A stretch of 64,000 nt of DNA from Epiperipatus broadwayi (Eukaryota; Onychophora; Udeonychophora; Euonychophora; Peripatidae). Every line of letters starts with the position of its first letter. Positions within the stretch are counted from its first letter, which is position 1. The notes below the pieces were generated by a model that was given only the letters and a program-made list of their open reading frames with translations, searched no databases and was not told the DNA's origin. The translations under genes and the position numbers were made by a program. This document shows positions 1 through 10,890 of the stretch, piece by piece. The stretch covers positions 1-64,000 of the forward strand of contig JAQFVV010007214.1 of the NCBI GenBank assembly GCA_028023455.1, written 5' to 3'.

Positions 1-144
1 AAAATTTTTTTGTTGTATTTGTAAATGCATAATAAGGTGAAAATCAAATCAGTCAGTTGGTCAGAATAGGTGTCAGACAGGGAGAAGATGTGTGGATTTT
101 TGATGGTCAGGGAAGTACAGATGGGATATACATAGTTTTATAAC

Positions 145-1722
145 ATGAGTGAACTAAATTATAGTATGGAAGAGGTTATGGAAGAGGAAGGTGCCCCAAT
201 ACCAGGAATCAGTGATCGTTTTCATACTGAAGAAGAGGATGGGGAGGTTTTCTTAAAAACACAAAAGGAAAGAGAGGAAGTAGAGGAAGATGCCTTTAAT
301 GTTAGTAGCAATAATACGGCCTCAAGTATAGAAATGGTAGATGAGGAGTCAGAAGTGGGCCAGGCTCAGATAGCAAAGATGGCACCATCAGACATGGACA
401 TGATAATGCAGATGTTCAAAAGTCTTAGAGAAGATAATAAGCAAAGTATGGTAAATCTAGAACAAAAGATAGAGAAAAATATAGAAAGTCTAAGAAAAGA
501 TAGTAAGAAAAATATAGAAAGTATGCTAGAAGATAATAGAATCTGGAGAGAAAGTTTAAGAGATGATAAAAAAGGCATAGAAAGGGTAGAAAGTTTAAAA
601 GAAGAGGATAAGAGGAGTGAAGATGAATTAAAAGATCATATTAATGTAGGGCTGCAGGATCAGTCAAACCTAAATTCAAGGCAAAATGATGTTAGCATCA
701 GTCCAGATGACTGTAGGGATAGTTCAGAACAGAGTCAGTCAGAGAAAAGGATGCCTACTTTAGTTAACAATCCACAAGGTGAAAAAGAAGTAGAAAGGCC
801 GATATTAGCCATAATACCAAATCTCCCAGTAAAGAAAGTAAATGAGATGATGACCAAAGAGCAGATTGGGATAGATCATGAAGTGAAAAGAAGGAAAAGA
901 GAGTTGGAGGAAAAACTTCATGCATCCGATAAGATGATTGATTTAAGAGAGGCAATAATGGAGATGAAACCAGTTATTTTAAAAAGAGAACAAAAGTTTC
1001 AACAGTCTGTAGTTCTCAATCTAGTAACTAACCAGCATGTGTGGTTTCAAAAATCTGTCTTCTTAAATAGATTGGAGATACCTTATATATGGTATAGAGA
1101 GGCAATCTCTCTGAAAAATGTAAATGTCCAGTGTGTATCAGACAGAGAATCAATCTCTCTGAAAAATTTAAATGCTCTGTTAAATTTAAGTGTGCCTTAT
1201 ATTTGGTACAAAGAATCCACCTTTCTAGAAAGTTTAAAAATAAATTGTATATGGCCCGGAGAATCAATATCTCTGGAAGATTTAAGGATGAATTATATAT
1301 GGTACAGAGAATCTATCTCTCTGAAAAATGTAAATGCTCTGGAAAAGTTAAATGTGCCTTATATATGGTACAAAGAGTCAACCTTTCTAGAAAATTTAAA
1401 AATAAATTATACATGGCCCAGAGAATCAATCTCTCTGGAAGATTTAAGAATGAATTATATATGGTACAGAGAGTCAATCTTTCTGGAAAATTTAAAAATA
1501 AAGTATGTATGGTATAGAGAGTCAATCTTTCTGAAAAACTTCAAAGAATATTATGTATGGTACCAAGAGTCCATATTTCTAAATAGAATTTGTAAGAGGA
1601 GGTTATATAAAATAAATCCTCCGGATATGTTTTATAAATATCCAGTCAAGATGAAAAATGGAAATATTAAAAAGGGACTGGATGTACAGGTGCATTTTTA
1701 TGCAGACCGCAATATGATTTGA
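145..1722 (+). CDS. gag-like retroelement ORF with C-terminal 16-residue repeats
   Basis: A 525-codon open frame begins at the first ATG after an ORF-free leader. Residues 1-80 are acidic. Residues about 85-165 are charged and heptad-like (repeated NIESL and SLRED/K pieces), suggesting a coiled coil. Residues about 200-290 are Lys/Glu-rich linker. From about residue 295 to 482 the protein is a tandem array built on the phrase YIWYRESISL. The last 40 residues are basic. The coiled-coil N-terminus resembles the gag-like ORFs on the minus strand near 24.6 and 41.0 kb. A frame-shifted integrase tail, a polypurine tract and an LTR-like start follow within 310 bp, so I infer the gag of an internally deleted LTR element. 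No protease, RT or zinc knuckle is visible. A host gene is possible but unlikely. Confidence 0.6.
   Translation: MSELNYSMEEVMEEEGAPIPGISDRFHTEEEDGEVFLKTQKEREEVEEDAFNVSSNNTASSIEMVDEESEVGQAQIAKMAPSDMDMIMQMFKSLREDNKQSMVNLEQKIEKNIESLRKDSKKNIESMLEDNRIWRESLRDDKKGIERVESLKEEDKRSEDELKDHINVGLQDQSNLNSRQNDVSISPDDCRDSSEQSQSEKRMPTLVNNPQGEKEVERPILAIIPNLPVKKVNEMMTKEQIGIDHEVKRRKRELEEKLHASDKMIDLREAIMEMKPVILKREQKFQQSVVLNLVTNQHVWFQKSVFLNRLEIPYIWYREAISLKNVNVQCVSDRESISLKNLNALLNLSVPYIWYKESTFLESLKINCIWPGESISLEDLRMNYIWYRESISLKNVNALEKLNVPYIWYKESTFLENLKINYTWPRESISLEDLRMNYIWYRESIFLENLKIKYVWYRESIFLKNFKEYYVWYQESIFLNRICKRRLYKINPPDMFYKYPVKMKNGNIKKGLDVQVHFYADRNMI
1033..1590 (+). repeat. 48-bp coding minisatellite, about 11 units
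   Basis: About eleven consecutive units of 16 codons (a few of 22) lie inside the gag-like ORF. Each carries a W-Y/P-R/K-E-S-I/T-S/F-L core. A three-unit block, from PYIWYKEST through LEDLRM to the next NYIWYRES, occurs twice, which shows a higher-order repeat of about 160 bp. A second frame stays open across much of the array (1131-1517), as expected for a repeat whose unit is a multiple of three. Confidence 0.85.
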
Positions 1723-1729
1723 AAAGAAA

Positions 1730-1846
1730 AAGCCATTCCAAATTACCAAGAAAATAGGAGAAAATGCCTTTATGCTTGCTGCTCTTGATGGGAATAAGGG
1801 GACCTATAATGCTAGGAGTTTGATCCCTTATACTTCAGCAGAATAG
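1730..1846 (+). pseudogene. Ty3/gypsy integrase C-terminal remnant
   Basis: In another frame from the preceding ORF, about 38 codons read a tail with PFQITKKIGENAF, then KGTYNARSLIP and a TAG stop. This matches in pattern the minus-strand integrase tail at 6663-6872 (PFEIVEHSGYNAF, KGTYN, LKPIP). The sequence shows homology to an integrase C-terminus directly behind gag, so the PR-RT-RNase H-IN core has been lost in between. About 170 bp separate it from the polypurine tract. Confidence 0.7.
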
Positions 1847-2015
1847 CCTGGCAAAGATCTCCAAATAAATTATTTTTTTTAATGAAAGATATAGTTAGCA
1901 GTAGTTAATTTTTTTTTTATATATATTATAAGTGTTTATTATTATTAGTGTATTTATTAGTTAGGATTTTTTTTTTTTTATATAGTTAAAACAAAAGTGC
2001 TGATGATTTTATCCG

Positions 2016-2029
2016 AAGGGGGAGAAAGT
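2016..2029 (+). promoter_or_regulatory. polypurine tract of LTR element
   Basis: The purine run AAGGGGGAGAAAG is followed at once by TTGTGCCATTAC. A purine run just before a TG dinucleotide is the usual plus-strand priming site of LTR elements, and it sits where expected after the integrase remnant. Confidence 0.65.
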
Positions 2030-3300
2030 TGTGCCATTACAATTTGGTCACTAGCCAAATTTATAGTAATGTGCATGTAGAAAAGGTCAAACAAAATCAT
2101 CATCACAATTTTATATAACCATAAAGGAAGTTGTAGGGCATACAAGTTTAAACCCTACAAGGTCCAGTTCTAAAAGCTTTAAACAGAAAGAATGGGACAA
2201 CAATTATATGCTTTATTTGTGTGTGTGTTGATAGAAAGGTAATACACACATTTAAACTATTTAATATTTAATTTTCTTTAAAAAGCAAAGTTATAATGCA
2301 TACATATAGGCAATGTATGTGTAAATTATTTAATTGTTTTATATTTCAAATATTAAACATTTTAATTTTCTTTAAAACTAACCTATGCTTGATCAATTCT
2401 AATATTTTATTCTATACTTTTATTTTGCTTTTCTTTAATTATAAGTGGGATTTAAAAGTTACAGATTTAATTAAATAATTGGGTTATAATTACTAAGCTA
2501 GCAATTATAGTATTTAAGGTTAGTTTATGAATGATTTGAAAGAATGAAGGATGTGTACATTACATACAAAATTTTACATTTCCTAAATATTGAAAGAAAA
2601 GGAAGTATTAAATCTGTTAAATTATTTTTTTTGTACAATTTTTTTTTTGTTAAAAGAGGAAATCTGTTTAATCAGATATCGATCTTTGTAGTAAATTTTT
2701 TGTAAATGATTGTCACTTTGGAGCTATAATTTTTGAAATTTTCTTATCAAGATCTAAAGAAGGAAGCTCAAAGATTTGAAGTGTTACCTGGATGTTAAAA
2801 AGAAAGAAAAAACAAAAGAAAGGAAATAAGAATTGAGTCTATTTTTTTTTAAAACAAAAGTGTCTGGAAAAAGGATTAAACTTTTCAGTTGAAAATTACT
2901 TTGGTTGAAAATAAATTAGAGATCTAATTAAAACAAATTTGTCCAAAAATAGCAAGTGATGCTATCTCTGATTGGTTAAGTTAGCTAAAAATTGGATATA
3001 AAAAGCTGTCTTAGATTATTATTGTGATTGATTCAGATATTAAACTATAATATTGAACGTTGAAAATAAAAAAAAATGGCTTGCTAGAAAAATTATATGT
3101 ATATTCCATCGATTCCTGACCATCTGGGGAAGCTGCACATCACATAGGAAAGAAAAGATGTGTCTAAAATAATATTCTACACCTTTCAACTGACCAGATA
3201 AATAAGATGTTTTAATAGAAGGAAGAAAGCATTCACCTGCATTCAAAGAAGATGAATTAATCTACTGATAAATATTAATCATCAAGTCCAATTAATTGTT
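2030..3300 (+). mobile_element. putative 3' LTR, right end not determined
   Basis: The LTR would begin with TGTGCC at 2030. A TATA box, TATAAAAAG, lies at 2997-3005, about 970 bp in, followed by a stretch of more balanced base composition to about 3250. No matching 5' LTR is in the window (the element runs off the left edge), so the right end is a guess. No ORF of note. Confidence 0.45.
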
Positions 3301-4885
3301 CCAACAACTGATTTTAAACTCAAGAAAATTTATAAATGTGAAAACAACTGCTGTATTTCATCCACATGCTTGACAGGAAGAGAAGAAAAATTAATATAAT
3401 GATTTCCAAATTGTCCACTAAAGCAAATAACCTCAATAGAGTCATCATCATTAAATAGTTATACACCTCAAGAAAGAGATTGTTCCCACATAGTAGCTGC
3501 AGAAATATAGACAAGTTTGAACCCTTGGAAATTCGCCACAAACAAAAAGATCGGTAATATGACTTTTTATATCTATTTTCTTTATGATATCAGTCTTAAT
3601 AAACATTTTAGCAATAAAGTGGTATATTTGATTTAAAGAACTTTTAAAGACTATTCAGATCAATTAAAAACAAGAATGTCTTACTAATAATAACTTTGAG
3701 CTTCATAAATGATCTTGAATGTATAAAAATGATTTGTTTATTAATTTTACAATATTAATATGTAAAACAATTTTTTTTTATTTTTTTTATGGTATTATGA
3801 TTTTAGTTTTAACTAATATTATTTTGGTTTTAATAATATTTTGTTATTATGGGATAAAACACGCACATACATAATAATATTTTTATATGTGTATAATTGG
3901 AAGTGAATGTGGAATAATGAGTAGTATTAGAATATTAGATTATTTTGTTTCAAGTTCAGTATAGATTTCAGCGCTTGGAAGGGAGGGGGAGAAAATAATT
4001 TAAAACTTTTTTTTCTAAAACTGGCTCTTTCAATTTTACTAACATTTTTTTTTACATTCTATTTACATGTTGGATTTTAAAGTATGTGTGCCAATGAGCA
4101 GATAATAATTTTTTTTTAAATACTTTTCTCATGGAGTGAAAATCATGGTTAATGTGACGTCCAACTTAACACAAAATACATTTGAAGGGAAAGGGGGAAG
4201 AACTTAAAATTAATCTGAGGATTGTAATATAATCAATTATTATTATTATTATTCATGTCAATTTCATATTTATCTAGAAATTTTTCTGTATATGTTAGAA
4301 CTGTAGTAATAAATATTAGTTTGTTTTATTAAACGAGGCGTATATATTTCATTAATTGTAGTCTTTGTTAAGTGTGATTATTCATCATCATCAATGGTTG
4401 AATATTAGTATTTAAGATATAAGTAAATATGCTAAAATTAAGCAATAATTATGAATTTCTTTATAAAAATTAGTTTTATGTTTAGGCTTAGTCCTAGAGC
4501 TGTAATTGAAACCCTTGTCATTATCGTTATTATTATCATCATCATCATCGTCATCAACGTTTTAATTAATGAGCTGTTCAACTGTTTAAAGGCCATAAAT
4601 AAATATTGATTTTATAATATTTAGTGATTTCTTAGTATTATTATAACCACATCCCATCATCTATTTCATGCAAGGATGAGTGAATTGCCATCCTCAATTA
4701 GTTATATATAATCTGAGCTAGTAAACTTACAAAACTATTGAAACACATTTGTTATGCTAAGATCTGAGAAATGATTTATGTCTAATATACTCCACTTTGG
4801 TTTAAAGATGTTTTACTTTTCCCTAACTATTAGTGCTTATAGTGATATGGCTCAAAAAGCAAAATCTCTCATTTTTTAGAAATAA
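3300..4885. other. AT-rich stretch, no gene seen
   Basis: Mostly A/T runs, short ATT and ATC trinucleotide tracts (4235-4252, 4530-4550) and poly-T. I see no coding signal. Confidence 0.6.
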
Positions 4886-4895
4886 AGTACCAAAA

Positions 4896-4982
4896 AGGGA
4901 TTCAAACCCGGTACATATGAAAGGTTATCAGATATAACTGTGTCTAGATTCAGATAATCTAGTGGCGCCCTGCTAGACCATA
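4896..4982 (-). repeat. possible tRNA-derived SINE head
   Basis: On the minus strand an A-box-like TGGTCTAGCAGG (plus 4969-4980) is followed by a B-box-like GGTTTGAATCC (plus 4898-4908). The two starts are about 70 bp apart, longer than in a normal tRNA and closer to a tRNA with a long variable arm or a diverged SINE head. The ends and any tail are not clear. Confidence 0.35.
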
Positions 4983-5214
4983 TTCACTTAGTATTTGTTT
5001 AAACATGCACTTAACATCAAACCAAGAAATGAAAGTGGATAAAACCTACTGCCTGTATACCTGAGTTATATTTTATTGAATTATTAGTGTACTCACTTCA
5101 CGTGATTTCCCTATACGTGATTTCCATATAATACTTATTGATAATAATTTGTTTATAATTCTTATATATATGTTTTGGACTACTTTAATTTTGGTTACAA
5201 TATATATATGCAAG

Positions 5215-6550
5215 AGACAATTCTCTCTTTTTTTTTAAATGATTAATAATAATAATAATAAAAATTAATATATTTAATTGGAAATATCAGAGTTAATTAT
5301 TTCAATATTGATAAAATATTTGTAAAATAAACTTATGTAGGCATCTTCATCTTCTCCTGACTGGCCCTTGAGTGGGCTTCAAGTCAAACAGCTGTGCAGT
5401 GAGGATTTCATCTCATTCAGGCATAGGCAAAGTGGCTTTTGTCATCAGAATGGCTGACTGGAACTAGCGTTATCACATCTTGGCAATTTGGGCAGAGAAA
5501 TGGCAGTGCACCAGCTGGTTGTCTCCCCCACAGTCATTTTACAGGAACCTTTAGCAGATTCCTTCATATTTTTTTGTATATTTAATAATTATGATTATTA
5601 TTAAATTTTCATCTGCTGTCTCGAATGGTTACTTGATATCCACAAGACAAGAGTTCTTAAAAAAACTATATAATGGATTTCTTCTTAAGAATATCAATAA
5701 TAGTCTGGTCCATATATGAATCTTTAGTGACTGGATGATTGGAGAAATCTGGAGCCAAAGTAGTGAATGACTTTCCCAGAATCACTGCCAAAGAAAGAAT
5801 GAATCCCACAGCACTGACTAAAACCTATCACCCCACTCACAAGAACCAATTTAGGTATCCCCCCTGAGATGTATGAATCAGCCAACCCTTTTATTTTATC
5901 TTATCATTTAGATTATAACATTCCTTTCTAATTTTCTGATTAAATTATACATTTTAGGGTTTGATATAATTATCAGTTTCCATATTGAATACTCAGATCA
6001 CTTCATTACGGATATCAATTCAAAAGAATTTCTATTTTATTTATAAAAAAATAATATTTTAATTACAACATTTATGATCGAACATTTTATCTTTTGGTCA
6101 GATTTTTTCCAAAGCAATTAACATTTTTTTGATTATGGAATAAGATTAGGTAATTAAAAAAATAAAAAAATATACAAGTATATTGGAACAATTACTTTAA
6201 TTATTTATTTTACTAATATGTTCCAACATTTGATCCATTTGGTTAATAAAGTTTGCTTTTCTCTATTTGACTTTTTCAGAGAAAAGCAAAATACATAAAA
6301 TATATTTTGAAAATATACAAAACAATAAAAATGATATACAAAAAATACATCAGTTTATTATGTGTATTTGTGTACAATATTTTAAATTTGTGTGTGTGGG
6401 TATTCTTATGGTCAGACCCAACTTCCATTAATTATATAGCACATTTATATATTTGCTGTGCTTAATATATACAATTTTACATGTTTATCTGTTGTAATTT
6501 TCTTTACAGTGGACTTTGTGCATGGACATGTGATAATGCCTGGCAAAATA
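5215..6550 (+). repeat. dispersed 1.3-kb repeat, copy 1
   Basis: This stretch is colinear with 19898-21219, from the TTTTTAAATGATTAATAA start to the end near GGACTTTGTGCATGGACAT. It differs by scattered substitutions and small indels. It has no ORF or recognised domain. The copies share neither outer flank: here a gypsy fragment follows on the right, there a (TA)n tract. The inner part (5340-5570) is less AT-rich and may be an older element. Confidence 0.85.
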
Positions 6551-6662
6551 CCCTCTTCTCCAATGACACTTAAATGGGTATGACCATTTAAAATCTTACT
6601 TTTTTATTGACACAGATATTATGAACAATACATGTGAGATGATTTCTAAAGCATCCTGGGTG

Positions 6663-6872
6663 TTATGGTATGGGTTTTAGTGCACAAGTATTGTATGTGC
6701 CCTTTATCCCCTGTTCTGTTTTAATCCAGAAAGCATTATATCCACTGTGCTCCACAATTTCAAAAGGGCCTTCATAAAGATTAATTTTTTTACACTGGAA
6801 CTTCGCTGGAATGCTCACATGAGGCATTCCGACCATCACTTTATCCTCTACATTAAACTGATAGTTTTGCAT
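6663..6872 (-). pseudogene. gypsy integrase C-terminal domain
   Basis: 69 codons with DKVMVGMPHV, LYEGPFEIVEHSG and KGTYNTCALKPIP, then stop. This is the small SH3-like tail domain that follows the integrase core, in another frame from it. It matches the remnant at 1730-1846, which ties the two elements to related families. Confidence 0.75.
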
Positions 6873-6983
6873 GCTGTGTTTCCTTTATTTCTTCTGAGAC
6901 TCATCTGGTGCATGTGGGATTGAGCCTTCTTTTTATCTAATTCCATGTCAATTGTTTTGTCTCTGCTCCCTGGGAAGTTTTCC

Positions 6984-7570
6984 TTAAAAAAGTTTTGGTA
7001 CAGGTTTTTCAAAATGTAGCTGTGTTGGAGGGAATCCTGTGGTTTCATGTACAGACCAGTTTATATAATTTATTATCTGAGGTAGCTGTTTTACCCATCT
7101 CTTATGATTTGTTAGTAAGCATGTATGAAACAGCCTTTCCACCTCCTGCATAACTTTTTTACAGGGATTACTTTGGGGGTTACAAATCAATGTAAGTATG
7201 TGTTTAACTCCCCACTTAGTAACCCATTTCTTCCATTCATCCAATACAAAAGAGGTCCCATGGTCTGTCAGGATCATTTCTGGTTCCCCAACCGTGTTAA
7301 ATGTGAGGACTCTAGAACCGTTATAGCTTCACGTGTTGTAGTTCTTGCTAAAGGGTAGGCTGCCACAAATTTGGAGAAAAGGTCATATATAAGGAGTAAA
7401 TATCTTTTTCTACTGAAGGCTGGCAGAGAACCATAAAAATCCATGGCCATTATTTCCTTCAAGTTGTTAGGGATGCTTGATTTCATTGGAGTTGTGTATG
7501 CTCTATTCAGTGGTTTTGCATGCTGGCATATTTCACATTTGTTCAAAATCTTTATTAGGTCTTGGTGCAT
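6984..7570 (-). pseudogene. gypsy integrase core, broken
   Basis: The 7570-7274 part has CEICQHAK (second half of the HHCC zinc site) and MAMDFYGSLP, holding the first catalytic Asp of the DDE core. The 7277-6984 part has MILTDHGTSF (second Asp) and VMQEVERLFH (catalytic Glu). The two parts are in different frames and overlap by a few bases, so there is a frameshift near 7275. This enzyme would insert the cDNA. Confidence 0.85.
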
Positions 7571-8142
7571 CCTGAGTCAATAGAACCAACACTTAGAGTA
7601 ATATTTAGTTTTGGGGTTCCATAATGTCCATATAATCATGGAATGTAATCAGTAAGAAGGCTCCAAATGGCTGGTGGTACCATCATTCTCCATTCATCAA
7701 TGTCTTCTTAAATTTGGTAGTATAAAACCCACTTTTCTATCTTTTATTGGCACTTTGTATCTAACATACTGTCATCCTTCTGAGGAGATTGTGTATACAG
7801 TGTTATGATCTGGTTTAAATCCTTATCTTCATGCTGTCTCTTTGACATTTGCTTTAGATGTTCCTCTCTGTCTTTGTCCTTACCTGATGAGATGCTCATC
7901 ATGTATGCATGGTCTATTCTTAGGTGTTGTTATTGTTAAGTTTGAATGGGATGATGACTGAGGATGTCAGCCACCACATTCTCAGTACCTTTGCAATGTT
8001 TTGCCATATAATTAAACTCTTGGAGAAACAAACTCCATCAAACTAGTCAGCAATTAGTGAAGTAGCTATTATTTAGAAATTGAAGACTCTTGTGTTCATA
8101 ATCACTATCATTTTGGAACCTAGTAGCATAGGGCAAAATTTC

Positions 8143-8445
8143 TCAAATGCCCATATGATTGCAAGGACTTTTTCCTGTAACTGTGTAATTACGTTCAGGT
8201 TCTTTTAACAACCTGCTTATGAAGTATAGAACTTCTATCTGACCATCCCACTGAACTTGGAATAGGCTAATGCCCAATCCATATGCACTGCTATCAGTTT
8301 GGAGTATAAAGGGTTTGTCGAAGTCTGGGTATGCCAGCATCATTTGTTTTATAAAACTTTTTTTAATTTTAGCGAATGCTTCCTCTTGTTTGATGGTCCA
8401 GTTCCAACAGTTATCTTTTCTTACTAGTCTTAGTAAAGGTTCCAT
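8143..8445 (-). pseudogene. gypsy RT connection and RNase H fragment
   Basis: 100 codons. It opens with the connection segment (WTIKQEEAFAKIKKSF), then the RNase H start LQTDSSAYGLGISLFQ, whose Asp would bind metal, and YFISRLLKEPERNYTVTGK. The frame is lost afterwards; HCKGTENVVAD-like sequence further left (about 8000-7960) is the RNase H end. This order RT-RH is normal for the family. Confidence 0.8.
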
Positions 8446-8520
8446 TCAGCCAGCAAATTTTTCACAGAATCTGTGCTTTCATGTTTTAGGTACAGAGAAA
8501 TCAGTAATTGCACTATTTTA

Positions 8521-9254
8521 TCAGGGTGGTTTGATTACTGTTTGTCCCACCAAATGACCCAAAAATTCTATCTCCTCAGAGATCAATATACTCTTTTTCA
8601 GGTTGATTTTGATTTCTTTAGCTTCGCATTCTGCAAAAAATAGTTGTAAGTGTTGGAAGTGTTCTTCCAGTGATGTGGATGCTACCATGATGTCATCCAT
8701 ATATATTGTTAAAATTTTCTTGATTTCCTGAGACAAAACTTGGTCCAGACATCGTAATAAACCTGCACCAAACCTGCACCACTATTAACTAAGCTGAAAG
8801 GCATTCAATTATATTGATATGTGTGGCCTCCATATCTAAAAGCTGTGTATTTGTGATCTGTGTGACGTAATTCTATCTACCAGTAGCTAGCAATTAAGTA
8901 GAATGTGGAAAATATTATTTTGTCTTTAAATTTCATGAGTAATTCATGCATACAGGGCAGAATAGTACAATCTGGTATTGTTGCACTGTTATGTTGGTGT
9001 GCATCCAGGCATAACTGCATGGATTCATTTTTTTCTGACCACCACTAGGGGTAACTGTATGGGGAAAAGCATTTATCAATGATGCCCCATTTCAACATTT
9101 GTTCCAACTGTTTCTCCACCTCCTCCTTAAATTTATGTGATATGGGGTAGGATCGCACTTGGAACGGTTCTCCTGGTTTCAATCTGATTCTTTGTTTATA
9201 TTCTTTAATGAGCCCAGGACTATCAGAGAATATGTTTTTATAAGTATAAAGCAT
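8521..9254 (-). pseudogene. gypsy reverse transcriptase, broken
   Basis: The N-terminal part (9254-9045) reads SDSPGLIKEYKQRIRLKPG and later EKQLEQMLKWGIIDK, the start of a gypsy RT. The centre (9045-8740) is frame-shifted, with motif A recognisable only in pieces. The C-terminal part (8736-8521) has the catalytic box IYMDDIMVAS and INLKKSILISEEIEFLGH. The YMDD aspartates are intact, but the enzyme cannot be made as one chain. Confidence 0.85.
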
Positions 9255-9375
9255 AGAATAGAGTTTACTGTCTCAGTGGCAGAATACAGTATTGCTCCAT
9301 TTGCCTTTTCTCCCATCAGCTTCATGTCCAATTGGGCCATACAACATGCCTCAGTATCATGATGTAAGTGGGGTT

Positions 9376-9783
9376 TTAGCATTTCAATTTGTTTGCCATT
9401 GCACACTGATGTTCATAATCTAAAATGCATCTGTTATTGTGCAAAAAACCGGAACCCAATACAACTTCATGGATAACTCTGGTCATTAGTAAGAACACTT
9501 GGTATAACATTTTATGCTGTATGTGCATCTGCAACCAAATTTGCTTTGGCAAAAATATTGCTTTCTGGTTGTTTGCTAATGTTATTTGCACTGTCTTCAA
9601 AGGCAAGATTTCTATGCTTGGGTTTTTTGTTACAATCTGATGGTATAGATCTTCTGATATTAGAGATATTTGACTGCCTGAACCAAGCATGGCAGTTACT
9701 TCAAGTTCCTCCATTTTCAGACTGATCTCAGGACAACTTTGTGGAGAATATTCTGACACTCTATCTTCCCATGAACATATCAA
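9376..9783 (-). pseudogene. gypsy aspartic protease fragment
   Basis: 135 codons on the minus strand. The segment AMLGSGSQISLISEDLY corresponds to the retropepsin active site, where the family has D-T/S-G. Here the first position is Gly, so the catalytic Asp is missing. A later VVLGSGFLHNNRCILDYE resembles the second half of the fold. The domain would process Gag-Pol; with this residue lost and the frame broken it should be inactive. It lies between gag and RT, as in Ty3/gypsy. Confidence 0.75.
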
Positions 9784-9999
9784 GTTTGATATTTATTTGT
9801 CCATATTAGTTTTTGGTTTTATGATGTGGCCACAGAACTCTTCATTTTTGTTCCTGTTTATGTGGTTGGTATGTTTAGCTTCCCAAACATTTGCTGATAG
9901 CTTGTATTGTTGGCTCATGTCTATCTCATTTAATAATTCGTCCATTTATCACCCTGAATTCATACTTGTGGTGAGTACAATTTGTTCAACATGAAGTGG

Positions 10000-10739
10000 C
10001 ATATTACAGTGGATTATCCTTGACAATTCGACCCTCTGATGGGTGGCATGCATTCAATGTCTGAAATCTTGCTGCTTGTCTGCTGAAAAATTGCAAGTAA
10101 TTTTCACCAGTATTCTCTTTATATTTTTCCTGCATGACTTGGTGCAGGATGATATCTTGGCACTGTTCACTTCAAAAACTTTTAAACAATGCCTTTTTAT
10201 AATCCTCAAATGTTTTGGGAGGGTTGAACAAGGATTACCACCATGTTTGAGTGTTGCCATGGAGGTGACTGCAGGCAATTGACAGTTTACCAAAATCATT
10301 AATTTGTTTCATTTGGAAATATATCCTCAAATGTTTTGGGAGGGTGGAACAAGGATTACCACCATGTTTGAGTGTTGCCATGGAGGTGACTGCAGTCAAT
10401 TGACAGTTTACCAAAATCATTAATTTGTTTCATTTGGAAATATGTTTCCAAGCTTTTAATATGCTCAATAAGAGCTTCATCTGTTTGTCCCTAAAATATA
10501 TTTATCCTTAAAAATTGGTTTATATTGCACAGGTAAGAGTGTCCCTTTTCTCTTTCATGCATTTCATTTTTAAAGCTATAAAATCTTGTTTCAATTTACT
10601 TTAACATTTCACGTTTGAAATCATTTACTCTTTGGTTCATCTATGCAGTGTTTTCCGAGGATTGTTGACTCAGTTCATTTATCTTTTGTGGTATTCTGGC
10701 CATTTTTTGTTTTATATTCACTAAAATTTCTTCCATCAT
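10000..10739 (-). pseudogene. gypsy gag, broken
   Basis: The minus-strand ATG at 10739 opens a short frame (MMEEILVNIKQKMARIPQ) that stops after about 32 codons. Gag-like sequence continues in other frames. It includes LHGNTQTWW (10235-10420), which resembles the LxGxAxxWW signature of gypsy gag matrix/capsid and the LQGSAKDW at the end of the gag near 40.8 kb. A tandem duplication interrupts it at 10202-10443. A Cys-His cluster near 10000 may be a decayed zinc knuckle. Confidence 0.55.
10202..10443. repeat. 121-bp tandem duplication in gag
   Basis: Two head-to-tail copies (10202-10322 and 10323-10443) share TCCTCAAATGTTTTGGGAGG and everything after it, with only a few differences. The duplication makes two copies of the gag WW segment and is one cause of the frame loss. 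Confidence 0.9.
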
Positions 10740-10890
10740 GGTTCACATTTAAAACAGTTATAAGTATTTATATTCAGTATATACATATAAGTTTTTAGTT
10801 ACTGATCAGTTAAATACAGAATTGGTAATATTCAATATTTTATTTTTATTAGCATATTATTCTTATTTTTTTAACTCTGCCCTATTCCAT

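Larger units (their letters stand above)
6560..10739 (-). mobile_element. decayed Ty3/gypsy retrotransposon
   Basis: Reading right to left on the minus strand: a gag start near 10739, gag body to about 10000, protease 9783-9376, RT 9254-8521, RNase H 8445-8143, integrase 7570-6663. The order PR-RT-RH-IN is that of Ty3/gypsy. Many stops and frameshifts break the reading frame, so the element is dead. A primer-binding-site-like match lies upstream at 12002-12015. The 3' LTR is absent: dispersed-repeat sequence begins about 110 bp past the integrase stop. Confidence 0.9.

Noticed and set aside
1131-1517. 128-codon plus-strand frame overlapping the minisatellite
   Set aside because: Second frame of the 48-bp repeat; it stays open because the unit is a multiple of three.
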